A DNA stretch of 64,000 bases from Toxonevra muliebris (GCA_963691655.1 OY829326.1:26276878-26340877); one strand, 5' to 3'; shown: positions 47,562 through 59,869, counted from the stretch's first letter. A program made the numbers and translations. The notes: generated from the letters alone by a model not told the origin.

Positions 47562-48599
47562 GTATATATTATAAATGAAAAGTTAAATATTTCAACTTAT
47601 AATGAAGACAAATAACTATTAATATTTCATTTTATATTTGTATCTGCAATCAACCGAAATAAAATTAACAAATATAATTTATTTGCACATTTCATACCAA
47701 TGCTCAAATTGTTCACGTATAAAATGTATGTAGTCTCCACCGCTCTCTCTTCAAAAATTTGACTTGTTACGACATGCGCAGGAAAAGTGCAATTTTGATC
47801 AACTTATTGGCGTAATCTTGTATTCTATCATTCTTGGGTTTTTATTTACATATGTACTTCAAAAGTAAAATTCCGGTCTTTCTGTCCTTTCCCTCGAACT
47901 CTATGCTTTAGATCAGAGGTTACCAGCCAGAAGCTTAATTGGCTCCTTTGTCTCTTTTGGCTCTTTTTCAAATTGTGTTTGTTATAATGGATGTTTTGGG
48001 CTCTTCTAAAATACATGTGTTTGAAGTATTTTAATATTTTACAACAAACACAAAATTTGTCGTATTTCGTTTTTTTTTCCTTCGATCACATTTGTTGTTG
48101 TTGCTTCGTTGCCGAAACCATTTCATTACCATTTGTTGTTACGATACCGCACTAAGAATTTTTGTTCCTTCCCCCCCCCCCCCTCACCCACGATCATATT
48201 TCATTCTGGATAAGACACATTTTTCCCCTCTCCCCAAACATGCACAAGCTCTTATATTAAGCTCAACTAAGAGAGGATAAAGTTAATGTTATTTCAGGAA
48301 TTTTCTTTTTGATAAATTGCAAGAAAAAAAAATAAATCTTCCTTTTCTCTTTTTCAAACTATTTATTTTTCAAAGAACTCATATTTTCTCTAGTAATTGT
48401 TATCTGCTTATTGAAATACACTCGTTTCACTGCTGTAAAACCATTTCGTCATTTAATCTGTTTTTGTTTCGGGATGCCACTTTTTTTTATTATTATTTGA
48501 AGGAAGGACGACTCGAAAGTCAGGCACTGTGACCTATAAGATCTATTGTACCAAAGCTCCAAGAAAAAAGAAAGGAAGAAAGAAAGAGAGATAGATAAC
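47562..48599. other. AT-rich non-coding DNA
   Basis: A C-run at about 48171-48182 is the only notable feature. A CAGAGGTTACCAGCC motif at about 47914 resembles a hAT end, but no partner end is found. Confidence 0.4.
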
Positions 48600-48735
48600 A
48601 AACATACCCAAGAGATTCGAACTCGTGTCTCCAGAGATAAGAGTCTGTCACTCTGCCACTAGCCCACAGTGGCGATGGCATTTTATGGCAATTTTTTATC
48701 AGCTCGGTGGTTTTGCCAATACCAACCAAGGTATG
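48600..48735 (-). repeat. tRNA-derived SINE fragment
   Basis: The minus strand holds a pol III A-box-like GGGCTAGTGGCAGAGTGAC and, 31 nt on, the B box GAGTTCGAATCTC, spaced as in a tRNA gene. It cannot be a functional tRNA, since the cloverleaf arms do not close. Before the tRNA part lies TTGGTTGGTATTGGCAAAAC, a block that in the SINE at 52382-52707 follows the tRNA part, so this may be the junction of two SINEs. Confidence 0.6.
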
Positions 48736-48819
48736 TACTTGTACACATTCTTACAATTCTCATCCACTTCATATCGATAGTGAATATAAGAAGTTTATGA
48801 GAATTAACCATCAGAACAA

Positions 48820-48905
48820 GACGGGAATCGAACCCGCAACCTTCTGAAAGAAAAAATATCTTACGCTATACTTTCAATTGGCCAATCAAAATCGTTGGTA
48901 GCTAC
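48820..48905 (-). repeat. tRNA-like SINE fragment, second family
   Basis: The minus strand reads TGGCCAATTGAAAGTATAGC (A-box region) and then GGTTGCGGGTTCGATTCCCG TC (B box and T arm, well preserved). A T-rich stretch replaces the anticodon arm, so it is a relic and not a working tRNA. Confidence 0.5.
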
Positions 48906-50469
48906 TAGAGAGAGAGAGAGAGAGAGTAAAGCCCTTTCAATTTACTCTGTAGAACTATCAACTTTGATGAAACAAAGTACCTACATACATACATATATAT
49001 TGTTACTAAATAGTTAATAAAGAAAATCTATGAAAAGCGTATAAAAGAAACAAACAAAATCCAATTAAATAAAAGCTTTTTGTAAGCAATTTTCATCCAC
49101 CCAAGCAAATAAACAAATGTTTCTTTACCTGTCAAATGTCAAGTGAAAGCGACTACTGGTGCTGCCCAATGCGGCAATCAGCTTCAGTTTTGTTTTTATA
49201 CTTTTTATACAATTTCTAAGATGCGCTGCTGCATTATTATTACTTTTTTCTACTTCTGTCTTTGTATAACGTAAACTTGCAGAAACGGCATAAAAAAAAT
49301 ATATATATTAGCAATACGGCAAACAACAAAACAAATATATAACAAAAACGAAAAAAGAAGAATTGCAACTTTTAAACGTTTTTCTTTCTTTATACCTACA
49401 TATGAAACAGAGAATGCCTGCCCTGTTTTGCGACCCTTTATCCATTGTCGTGACACTGAGAAAACGCTTACAATTTAGCCAAAAAGTGGGTGGAAAACGA
49501 ACGGCTCTCCTTTGACAGACTCTGACCCATAGAAAAAAAAAACGTTGAACGTAATACTTTTATCGTAATGTACAGGGGAAAGAAAGTAAAAGAACAAATT
49601 CACAAAAAAACAAAAATAAATAAATGAAAACAAATGTGGAAACAACGGGAAATTGTTTAAGTTGTGCAACAGCAAAACAAAAAAAAAAAAAAAACGAAAG
49701 AAAAATGCAATTATCCGCTTTTAATTAGCGTTGCACAGAAGCAGCAGCAACAACAGTGACAGCGTTGTCGGTATTGGTATTGCCAGCAAGCAATTTTCTT
49801 GTTATTTGCGCTCCGGAAAGTAATAATAATGGCTTTTATCTTTGTAGACAGTGAGCATATTGCATGCTCTATTGCAAATAAACTATTAATAATTTTTTCT
49901 AACTACAACATACCAGTAATACCTAATTTTTTTTACTACAACTTCATACTGTATAATCAGTATTAATTGTCAGTGTAAGCAGCTATTTATATTATTTTCA
50001 GTCTATCCTATATTTATGTTGAATTTTTTCTCAGTGTATTTTTCATATGCTTATGTGTGCAATGTAGATTTTTTAATCCATTAAAGGACAAAAGTGAAAT
50101 TTAATAAGTACGGAACAAACAATAGGAACAAGAAACTATAAAAAAAAAAATTGCATAGTTCATGTTACTTTTTCTGACTTTTACATGACTACAGGTTTTC
50201 AATTCGCTATGGATTCAGACCACTCCTTTAAGTGACGTGGAAACTTTATCAGAAAAGCATTTTTTTAATTACTTATTTGTGACAAAAATTCAGGTAACAC
50301 TATTTACAAAATTTAATCTATTTCCTCTCCCTTCTTCGCTCCCCTGTTACATCGCTTCTCTTTCCCATCACTACTGACGTTCTCTTTTTGTTGCCTTCAG
50401 CATCATTTATACATGTCGCTGCCGCAGATATTGCTGATTCTATGGATCTCAATCTACTTTTTTCTGTAA
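48906..50469. other. AT-rich non-coding DNA
   Basis: GA repeats at 48908-48926 and an AGCAGCAACAACAGT run at 49743. No gene is supported. Confidence 0.45.
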
Positions 50470-51175
50470 GGGTGATGTTACACGATCAATGTTTTGCTGT
50501 CAAACAATGAAATTGTTGTTGCTTTGAAAAATTAACACTGAGCAAAAGAGAGAATGAACACATTTCACTTCAAATTTTTTTACTGACGAAAAAAACCTGC
50601 ATCACTTCAAATAAAATGGGGTTGCTGAAGATACACTGTTGCATTTTATAGGAAAATACTAATATATTATGAAAAGTACTAGACTTTTTACTAACTTTTA
50701 AATAATTTTTTTTTTCTTTGCCACCCTTTGCGTTGTTGACGTTTGTTTGTTTGTGAAAATGAGTGCTGTTTAAAAAATTACTTAATAATTTTTATAAAAA
50801 CATGGTAATTCAATGGCCAAGCAACAAAGAGACGGAGTTTATTTTAATAGTTCGCAAATTTTAAAGATTATTTTTCTGCGTTTTTCATATATAAATGCAA
50901 TATTTTTTGTATAATTTGTTGCTATTTTCACCAACATTATCTCATATTGTTATTATAATTATTTTCCATCCGATTTCATTCCAATTGTTGAATTTTCATT
51001 CACTCTAAAATACAATAAAATACTTTTTAGTTGGAAAAACAAAGATGCAGATAAAAGTATTAAAAAATAACATTCAGCAAAAATTGATAGTGTAACAAGG
51101 CATCAAACAAAACGATGAAAAGAGAGTAAAAACAGAAAACATTGACAGCAAAACATTGACCGTATAACATCAGCC
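50470..51175. mobile_element. PIF/Harbinger-type MITE
   Basis: TAA at 50467-50469 and 51176-51178 flanks a 706-bp element. The inverted ends are GGGTGATGTTACACGATCAA and GGCTGATGTTATACGGTCAA, continuing identically with TGTTTTGCTGTCAA (about 34 bp, three mismatches). A 3-bp TWA duplication with GG-starting ends is the PIF/Harbinger signature. There is no transposase. Confidence 0.83.
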
Positions 51176-51178
51176 TAA

Positions 51179-52367
51179 GAGAGAAAATAACAATAAGAAA
51201 AAACAACAAACTCTATCCGAGACTGGAAGCCATTGAGAGAACATTTGTATACACGTGCAAGAAACTCAGAGAGAGAGAGAGAGAGAGCAGCTGAGAATGC
51301 GGCGCTCTCTATTCGTATTTTTTTATATGAAGCTTTTCGCTTTGCTTATCGGGAGTAAGTAATAAATGAGAGAGAGAAAGAAGACATGAGTAACGGCATC
51401 TCTCAGAATTATCTAACGAATTATCTGCATACACAGATAACAAAACAAACACCAACGAGTAGTTTGGTTCTCTTTTGAAATTGGTTTTTTCATAAAGAGA
51501 TTTCCTCCGCAAAAAAAAATAGTCCCAGTTACTGGCAAAACATCATTCCAGTTTTCGATATCAAGGCCCAAGCGACTTCCTTTCATTCCTCTTTTCTTAC
51601 CGCTTTAGGGCATAACACGAGCAAACTTTTTTTTTGCTATAAATAAAAAAAATATTGGATAACAAATAACTTTTTTTCAAATATTCATAAATAGAAAATT
51701 TAGAAAACAACAATATCAACAACAATGTTTAACAACCAAGCAAATGGATAACAAATAATTATAATGGGCGAAAAACAGAAACAGCAAAAGCACGGTAGAG
51801 CAGGAGTGGGAGGAAACTGTAGAAGAAGAAGAACACGCTCATATAACCCAATTAACTACACAAAAACAATAAACTTTCATTCTCTGTATTTGTTTACAAG
51901 TAGCGATGGTAAGTTAGCATGCCATGCCCTCAATCATTGCTTGACCGCTTGTGTGCCTAACAAACTAAGTAACTAAAAGACTGACTGACTGACTGTCTGC
52001 CTTTCTGTCAGCAATTGCATCATTGCACTCAATATTTTTAAAGTTCAAAATTCTCCACGACAATAAATAGCGTTATGATCAAACAATACACAAAATACAA
52101 AAAAAAAAGAAAAGAGAACAACAAAATCATGGACAGCAATAACAAAAAGTGGTTCTGATATGCAAAAATTAAAAGTGAGTGAGTGAGAAGCAGGCCGAGA
52201 AGGAAAGAGAAACTCGCATAATAAACTTGTGCTTTCATACTAGAAAAATAATAAAAAATACTACATCGTTGTTGTTGGAAAATTATATTTAGTGTATTCA
52301 CAGTTGAGTGTAAGCTGTAAAATTTTCTATGAAAAATTTAGGAATTCAAGAGAATTTACAATAAATG
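51179..52367. other. AT-rich non-coding DNA
   Basis: A GA repeat at about 51268-51287 and short low-complexity frames only. Confidence 0.45.
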
Positions 52368-52381
52368 ATACATACGACAAC

Positions 52382-52707
52382 TACTACTACTATTATGGCA
52401 CAACAGCCCATGGAGGGCTAAGGCCGAGCTTTTCGCATCCATTCATGTTGTGTGAGTTATATTTATACACGGATGGAAGGGACTTACAGTTTTATGTATG
52501 CCGAATCCGAACAGCAAAGTGAAAAGCTTTTCATAGGCATTTTTTTACTCTTGGAGGTTTGCCATTGCCAGCCAAGAGGTGGTGCCATGTAGAAAAATTT
52601 TTATTTTCTATTTTTGATTTTTTGTTTGTTTTTTGAGCGTGCCGAGATATGAGCCCGGGCATCTCTGCGTAGCAGTCCAACACACTAACCACTAGGCTAC
52701 AGCGACC
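52382..52707 (-). mobile_element. tRNA-derived SINE, full-length with target duplication
   Basis: A 14-bp direct duplication ATACATACGACAAC lies at 52368-52381 and 52708-52721. On the minus strand the body starts GGTCGCTGTAGCCTAGTGGT (A box TAGTGGTTAGTG), followed by GCCCGGGCTCATATCTCGGC, where the B box GGTTCGAATC is mutated to GGCTCATATC. Then a body with TTGGCTGGCAATGGCAAACC, CTATGAAAAGCTTTTC and CATGGGCTGTTGTGCC, and an ATAGTAGTAGTAG tail. The 3' block recurs at 56423-56466. Confidence 0.88.
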
Positions 52708-52721
52708 ATACATACGACAAC

Positions 52722-53608
52722 AGATATGATAAAATTTTGAAAATAACAATTATATGGTCATGTTGTTGCTTGCTTTAACTTTCTGCTAGTGCTACTGCTG
52801 CAGTCTCTTGCGAAAATACACATAATACAAAAGTGAAAAATATATAGAAAATGCTTGAACAGAGAGTTTCAAGTGGTCGGTTGAGGTTATGCAAGTATGT
52901 ATATATGTATGTGTGTGTACTATGCATGTTTATGAATGTATACATTATTCTTTGTGGCCTTGACAAAGTTGTTCCTTGTTTCCTTTCTTCTTTTTTCTTT
53001 ATTATATATTTTTTTTTATTATTTTTGTTTTTTTATTTTTTTTATTGTTATTGTTGTACTTGTGTTGTGCTGGCTTTGTAAGAGTTTACAATTCTTTTTT
53101 AATTTTTATAATCGAAAATGAAATGCTTTTGTTTCCGTTTTATTTTAAAAAGCAAAAGCGAAGCATTTTTTAATGAAGACAATTTAAGAATAAATTTTCT
53201 TTGAAATTTAAAGCAACATTTTTATATGCAGTAGTTCTTTTAGTTTTATAAAGCAGGTTTTGCTTCTGCTGTTTATAAATTGTAGAAGATTTATTTTTCG
53301 TTTTGCTGTTTCTTAAGCCGAGAATGGTTAAAAATTACGAAAAAGCACGCTTGCTTAATTTATTCCTCAGAAAACACATATAGACTGAAATGCTGCAATC
53401 TTTTTACACACAGTTCAAGGCCATGTTGGTGAGCAAAGGGCAATATGTAGGTGAATTTATTATTTTGAAGTCTTCCAACTTTGATTACTGAGCCAAGTTT
53501 TTTCATCTTAAAAAATCAAATATTTTCTGTTTCCTCTCTCCAGATTTCTTTAACTATATTTCAAAAACTACATACATATTTGTAGATTTGGTCAAAAGGT
53601 TATCTTTA
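52722..53608. other. AT-rich non-coding DNA
   Basis: T-rich runs at 52980-53060 create overlapping hydrophobic frames that I do not accept as genes. Confidence 0.45.
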
Positions 53609-56210
53609 TCTTTATATATATAATCGTTGAGTTTTGTGTGTATGTCATCGCGTAACCTCTGAACGACTGGACCGATTGAAGTCATATTTCCAGAATATAT
53701 TTTCTTAGGCAGGAGGATGGATCATAGCTATTCATAATGGCTTTTAGTAAAGTGGGCGTGGCACCTCCCATACAATCCTAATAGTTTTTTGGGTATATCT
53801 CAAGAACCATTTATAGCACAGTACAGAAATTCGGTACAATAACGAGAATTGACAATGCCATGCAACAACAAAAATATATGTAAGATTGACAAAGAGGGGT
53901 GTGGCACCTTCCATATAACCTGAATTTCCATTATGAGATGCATATCATAGGCAGTGGCGGTACGTCCATATAAGCCCAAAAGCCGGGCTTGTCTAAGAAT
54001 TGTTAACTGAAAATTTGTACAATATGTACTTACAAAATTACTACTTTTGTTTTAACTGAAAGAGCAATTTTCTTTTAAAAATTTTTATTTGTATTACCCT
54101 GTTTTTCAATAGCTCGTATATGTACTAATCAAAAATTCCGGTTAAATTTTGGTTCGTGTTCAGGTTCTGGTTCCAGCAAAAAAAAAACAGTGTGTTCCGG
54201 TTCAGGTTCAAATAAAAATGAAGCAAAACAAGATTTTTCAAATAATAGTTTTACTTATTTACATCCATACTTTTAGTTACTTTGCAATTTGGATTTTTTC
54301 ATTCTGTTGAAACGAGTTTCAACTAATGCGTCTGCTTATATTTTGCTGTTGTGTTTGCTTATGTTAATTTTGTTCATGTGTCGCTCATATTTTCAAATTG
54401 TTTAAAATTTACATAAATTCCTTCTGTTCTATTACATACATTTATTGAAATCTAGTACTTGTACTAAAAGATGTTAACTTTAAGCTTTTATCTTTATAAT
54501 TCCAAGTCTGTTATTTTATTGTGGCAACGGCTATAAAAGCCCCCACTTATTAATTATTACAAAGTCTCTCTAAGTCTCTTTACTATAGCTTTTATAGTTA
54601 CACCCGCGAATCCGAATCGCCTCAAGCACCTATTTTCGATTTCTATATAAAATTAATTATAACGTTGAAGAAAAAATATGTTCATTTATTCGTTAATAAT
54701 TAAACACATTCCGTTGACATTTTCTTATATTTGATAATTTGCAGTTTTATAAATAAGGTTTATATTAAGAGAAATTATCGTTTAGTTTAAAAAATAGTAT
54801 ATCACTCAACGATTTGTTTTTTAAATGATAGCTTTGCGGAGCCTATATACATTTAGGTTCAAAAATGCCCTTTCTACGATCACCTCCTGAATTTATATGC
54901 TCATTTTGTATTTTTAATATCAATATTTTAGCACGTCTAAAAACGTTGGTCAAGTCCAAACAGAGCTCCCATATTCCTTCTTCAATGCTTCAATCGGGAT
55001 CCAGAGCATTCTATCCTTATTGTCTATTTTAGCCTTTTTGATTTGATAAAACCAATGCACTGGGCTTGCCTCATCAGTAAATGCTAGGCACGCCACTGAT
55101 CATAGGAGCCATTTATGGTACGGTATTAAAATTTAGATGCTTTCAGTTTGTTGAATTAGTGGGACCATGCTCCTTTTTCATTTTCTACTACTATTTCTAC
55201 TACTAATTCTGCTACTATTTTTTACTACTTTCAAACTTCTTTTTTTCTGCAAATTTTTTTTATTTTCTACTACTTTTTCCATTCCTTTTTCTACTATTAT
55301 TTCCACTGCTTTATGAAATATCTTAAGACCCTGCGTCGCTGTCTAAAAAATCCGTTAGGTGGCGCTGTAACAAATGCTATATTTATAATAAATATCAAAT
55401 TGGTTCAAATTTTTAAATAATTTTTGATTTATTATTTATAATTATAAGTTTGAGACATAATTTCAAGAATGGTCTTTGATATGAATATATAGCCTCCTGA
55501 AATATTGTTTCTGTAATTCAACTGAACCATAATAAAATTAATCCTAATATTTTTTTTGGGCGTATCTCAATAATCATTTATTAACAATGCCATGCTACAA
55601 CAAAAATATGGGCGGGTTGACAAAGGGGCTGTGACACCTTCTATATACCCTGAATTTTCATTACGGGATATCTTAGTATGGAAATATTATTTATTATCAC
55701 TACCGAATTTAAAAAATTCTCTCAGTTTATTTAAATTTATTTTTTCCACCATTTTCTTCTTATATTCGACTACTACTTTTTCACTGTTTTTCTAATTCTA
55801 TTTTTTATTATTATTATTTTTTACTAGTATTTCCACTAATTTATGAAATATCTCAAGAGCCTGCCCAGCTATGTCAAAATCCGATAGGTTGCGCTGTAAT
55901 AAATTCTATTTTTATATTTAATAAATAGCATATGGGTCCGAATTTTTAAATAGTTTTTGAAATTAGATATAACTTCTAGAACGGTCTAGAATGTAGATAT
56001 GTTTCTGCAAATTGGTTTTAAAAATGCCAATTTGATGCCTCATTTTTAAATCTAGAATTTTTACCAAATTAAATGTACGTCCTTTAGACTTGAATTGTCA
56101 TTACCAATGTTCAATTTTAAAAGAAAATTCATTCTTCTTCATTAAAATAAACTTCAATTTTGTTTGCTTCTTCGTAGAAAAGGCAGAACAACGTCTGCCG
56201 GGTCAGCTAG
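53609..56210 (+). mobile_element. Helitron-like non-autonomous element (split by a hAT element)
   Basis: The 5' end TCTTTATATATATAATCG is preceded by A. The 3' end has the hairpin GGCAGA-ACAACG-TCTGCC, then GGGTCAGCTAG and T, i.e. a stem about 10 nt before a CTAG (CTRR) terminus inserted at A/T, as Helitrons do. The sequence CGCGTAACCTCTGAACGACT GGACCGATT just inside the 5' end is the type found in many insect Helitrons. Without the hAT insert the length is about 1.45 kb. A ~520-bp stretch is duplicated inside: TTATGAAATATC...GGTGGCGCTGTAA at 55310 recurs at about 55832. No Rep/helicase frame is present. Confidence 0.75.
53952..55098. mobile_element. hAT element, non-autonomous, inside the Helitron
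   Basis: The ends are CAGTGGCGGTACGTCC and, inverted, CAGTGGCGTGCCTAGC. A perfect 8-bp duplication ATCATAGG is at 53944-53951 and 55099-55106. The 8-bp duplication and CAGTGGCG ends identify hAT. The 1147-bp body has no intact transposase frame. Confidence 0.9.
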
Positions 56211-56422
56211 TTACTTTCTATGTGTTTAGAGCTAAATGAAACCATTAAATTTATTAATCTTTATTGATCTGAGACTTTAGCACTGCATTGGTTTAAACAT
56301 TTTTAGCTCTTACTTATTTCACATGTATCGATTCATTGTGATGCCTATTAAAATCAACTCAAAAAGAGTGATAAATAAAAAAAAATTAAAAAAGAATTAG
56401 ATAAAAAAATTCTATAAAATTA

Positions 56423-56466
56423 TTAGCACAACAGCCCATGGCGGGCTTAGATGGAGCTTTTCGCAT
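56423..56466 (-). repeat. SINE 3' fragment
   Basis: GCACAACAGCCCATGGCGGG then CTTAGATGGAGCTTTTCGCAT matches the 3' block of the SINE at 52382-52707, with an AAT-type tail on the left. It is a strongly 5'-truncated copy. Confidence 0.65.
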
Positions 56467-57949
56467 TTCAATAAAATAATTTATAAAACACTATAAAAAT
56501 CTGAATTGGATTTTGGTTAAAATCATTTAAGCTAAAAATATTAAAAATCACAAAAACAAAATTTTCATATCTCCAACATTTTGTCCATTAAATTTTGCTA
56601 GCTTTTTATGTATATATATAAAACCACTATCGAAAAAAAAAATGTTTTAGGAGAAAATTTCATTGTGCAAATGTCAACGTTCAATCCTTGTTAAAATAGA
56701 TAGACGGATAGACAGATAGATGAATAGGCCTTTGTGAAATGTAAATTACATTATTGACATTTTCAATCAATATTTACTCTGAAAATAATGTTACTCGGTA
56801 AAACTCTATATATTTTGCTTACACTGCTTAGAACTCCATTTTAACCTATCTATGTATTTATAAACAAGCATGCATATGTATCCAGAAATATTGTATTTTA
56901 AATATTGACAATTTTCCTGGAAAACAAAGTTGTTGTTGTTGTTGTTGGTAAAATAACCACTTTTGAAATTTTCTAAATAAATAATAAAGCAAACGTATAG
57001 TAGTTAGAGTAAATGAAGCAGCAGTAGCTGAAGAAGACAATGCGGAAATATCTGACTAGGTACATGCATGCAACTTGCATGCTCTACGTGGAACTTTTCT
57101 TCACTTCGTTGTATATGTAATAATTGCAGCTAAAATGCAAGACATGCATGCTTTTATATATTATATACAGATGTGTGTGTGTATAGACTAGTAGAACCAA
57201 GGGGGGAGAAAGGTTTTAGAGATAACCGCACCCTCATTCCTGCCCTCCTCACCGATGAAAATTTCATACATTTTGATTCTTGGTCATGGTTTGAAATAAA
57301 TTATAAAGTGATGCACAAATTAAACCCAACCCCTCATCGGCAATCTATAAACCCACTAGAGTGTGTACATGTATATTTCCATATGTGTGCATATGTAAAT
57401 ATATGTGGCTCTTAGTACATGTATGTGTGTAACTACTGCTTTATATTTTGTACTTCAACCATTTTTGTATCCATATTCTTTGCAGTTGAATGGCCAAATA
57501 TAAAGAGAAAGCACTTAGCTTGGGATTTTTTTTCTATACAACTTTCCTTCAAATCATACATTTTTATATTTTTCTATATACCTACATATTATTTATAGAG
57601 TTGAGTATGTAGAAGCTCTAGCAGTAACAAATCAGTGAAGAAAAAAAGGCGAAAATTTCCATATTATGTGTCAATAAAACGGAAAAGAAAGCTAAATAGA
57701 AAAGAAAATACATGAATGTGTATGTGAGGAAGGCTGTTTTTTTTTTCATTGCCACTGTGTCTGTGTGTGTGTGTGTGGTTCTTTATTTTTATCCGATGAT
57801 ATGTGAATATACGTAACTTGAATTTTCCATTTAATACTTAGTGCTTTTCTCTTTTTTGCTAGCTATTTTCTTTTCTATTGATTCTTGAATTTTTTTTTCA
57901 TGTGTGAGGGGCTAACAAATGTTCGCTTAGTTGGCAACACTGAATAAAT
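56467..57949. other. AT-rich non-coding DNA
   Basis: No supported gene. TTG and GT microsatellites lie near 56928 and 57757. The frame at 57173-57415 has no domain. Confidence 0.45.
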
Positions 57950-58469
57950 TTTTGACAAATCAGAAAATGCCAGATGATTTGGCATAGTATTGTGATATCA
58001 TATTTTAAGTTTTACTGCAAACAGTCAACATGGAAAGAAGAAAGCGCAAAACTACTGAGAAAGAGTTGGTCGAAATTCCATCGCCATCATAGCAAGGGAT
58101 TCGGTTTGCCATTCTTTACGGATTTTGGTGTAACTTCCAAGTAAGTTTATTCGGTGAGTGCCAAATAGCATATGGAGAGAATACACCATTGGTTGTGTCT
58201 GTCTTGAGGTGGTTTTGGAGATTCCAGATCGGACAGTTTTCTGTGGTATAGCTGAACTTTTTTTCTCTTGGCCGGGGTAGAACTCAGCGGGCTCCAGAGG
58301 TTCCTTTTGTTACAATTATCTATTTTTGTGCAGGAGCCCCTAGTTTCGTTGAACACAAAGACACCACTTAATATTTTTACAATTCATTTAATTATTCAGT
58401 AAATTATCTTAAAATAACAAATTCACTTATTCTAACACTATGTTGATGATATACAATGTTTAGAGAACC

Positions 58470-58860
58470 AAGAGGGCGCGCTAGTGTAGCGCCGTTGCTG
58501 TGCCGGAGATAATTCAATGACTAGAGAACGCGCTAGTGTAGCGCTGCTGCTGTGCTGAAGATAATACAATGCTTTGAGAACCAAGAAGGCGCGCTAGTGT
58601 AGCGCCGCTGCGATGCTGAAGATATACAATGCTGATATACGATGCATGGAGAACCAGGTGGGTGCGCTAATGTAGCGCCACTGCTGTGCTAAAGATAATA
58701 CGATGCTTAAAGAACGCGCTAGTGTAGCGCTGCTGCTGTGCCGGAGATAATACAATGCTTAGAGAACGCGCTAGTGTATTGCTGCTGCTGCGTTAAGGAA
58801 ACACTGTACTTGGATAACCAAGAGGCGCGCTAGTGTAGCGCCGTTGCTGAGCCGAAGAAA
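58470..58860. repeat. Minisatellite, 52-61-bp unit, 7 copies, GC-rich
   Basis: The core GCGCTAGTGTAGCGC starts at 58478, 58530, 58591, 58664, 58716, 58768 and 58827, giving spacings of 52, 61, 73, 52, 52 and 59. The core is itself a hairpin (GCGCTA-GTG-TAGCGC). The fourth and sixth copies carry changes in the core. Units continue with TGCTGCTGTGCCGGAGATAA TACAATG. Confidence 0.9.
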
Positions 58861-58935
58861 TACAATTCCTGTGTGTGCTCCGCTGCATTTGCTGTACCCG
58901 ATGATTTGGCTTTGGTTCGTTGTCTACCTCCTAGG

Positions 58936-59215
58936 GACCAAGTCGGCTCACATCCACGCGTAGAAGTTAGACCTGGTGTTTTATTGCGTACAAGACCAAG
59001 TCGACTTATAGTTATGAAGGTCGCTGCATACACGCCAATCATAAATATAAGACGTGGCGTTTTCTGTTCGACGAAACCAAGTCGGCTCGCTGCTATGAAG
59101 GTCGTTACGTACACGTCAATCATAGAAGTGAGGTTTGACGTTTACTATCCAGTAGTCCAGGTCGGCTCGCACATGAAGGTCGGTACATACACGTCAATCA
59201 TATGCGAGTCCCGGA
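58936..59215. repeat. Minisatellite, ~80-bp unit, ~3.5 copies
   Basis: CCAAGTCGGCTCGC or a variant starts near 58940, 58998, 59079 and 59159. Units share ATGAAGGTCGTTACGTACAC GTCAATCATA and GTGGCGTTTT-like blocks. The frame across it is a repeat translation and not a gene I can recognise. Confidence 0.8.
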
Positions 59216-59869
59216 GCTTCCTAAAAATGTTCGTATCTGGGTCGCTAGGGTTGTCCGTCAAAGAGGGGGAGGGGGGCGAATTTGCCCTATTGGGTTTTTT
59301 CTTGTCCTATAGTCGTTGATACATCAAATAACTCACGTGCACACTCTGTCTGCTATCCGCTGCTGGCACTCTGGGTCTTGGTTCGCTGGCTGCTATCCAC
59401 AAACTGATAAAAGAAGAGGAGCCTGTAATGCTGTTGTGCACGCTCTCTTATAGCCAGATCTTCTTCTTCCTTGTAGTACTGGAAAAATGACGCACTTCTT
59501 GTATCTTTTCTACGATTGGCTGTTCTCGATCATATGATCAGATTTTGAATTGTCATCACAGCAGGCTGTCTACCATCATACGATGATCCCGTTACCTGTG
59601 TGTGCGCTGCTGGCAGCATGAATCGTAGTTTATTTTGTTGTTGTTGTTTGTTCTTTGGCCTACGTGACTTCTCCTTTTTTCTTATTAGATGTACAGTGTT
59701 GGTGTCAATGTACAGTGGCGGTGTTGCTGTACAGTGGTGGTGCCTAGGCCACAGCCGTATATTGTGCGGCCATAATTTGAATTTCAAATTTGCGTTGTCA
59801 CAGTGGTGGACGAATTTTGAGAAAGTTGCACAAAATCTTTGGCTGATTAGGTAAGTCTATCTCTTGTTA

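Larger units (their letters stand above)
57950..59850. other. GC-richer segment of unknown origin, LTR-like in texture
   Basis: Base composition rises clearly above the surroundings. The segment holds two minisatellites (58470-58860, 58936-59215) and open frames of 69 codons (minus) and 148 codons (plus, 58873-59319) that follow the repeats. The mixture resembles the LTR/leader region of a retrotransposon read on the minus strand, but I find no TG...CA ends, primer site or gag/pol motifs, so the class is left open. Confidence 0.35.

Noticed and set aside
47914..47928. CAGAGGTTACCAGCC as a hAT end
   Set aside because: No inverted partner and no 8-bp duplication found nearby.
48600..48905. tRNA genes
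   Set aside because: B boxes are good, but acceptor and anticodon arms do not form, so they are SINE or tRNA-derived relics.
49117..49135. Minus-strand TTTGACAG followed by GTAAAG as a second recursive site
   Set aside because: The pyrimidine tract is weak and interrupted by purines, and the donor is non-optimal.
52936..53173. Hydrophobic frames suggesting small membrane proteins
   Set aside because: They come from T-rich runs read in three frames and have no coding-like codon pattern.
58873..59319. 148-codon plus-strand frame
   Set aside because: It runs across the ~80-bp minisatellite. Repeated residues follow the repeat and no domain is visible.
59846..59856. TTAGGTAAGTCTATC as a plus-strand recursive splice site
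   Set aside because: No pyrimidine tract upstream, so only the donor half is convincing.
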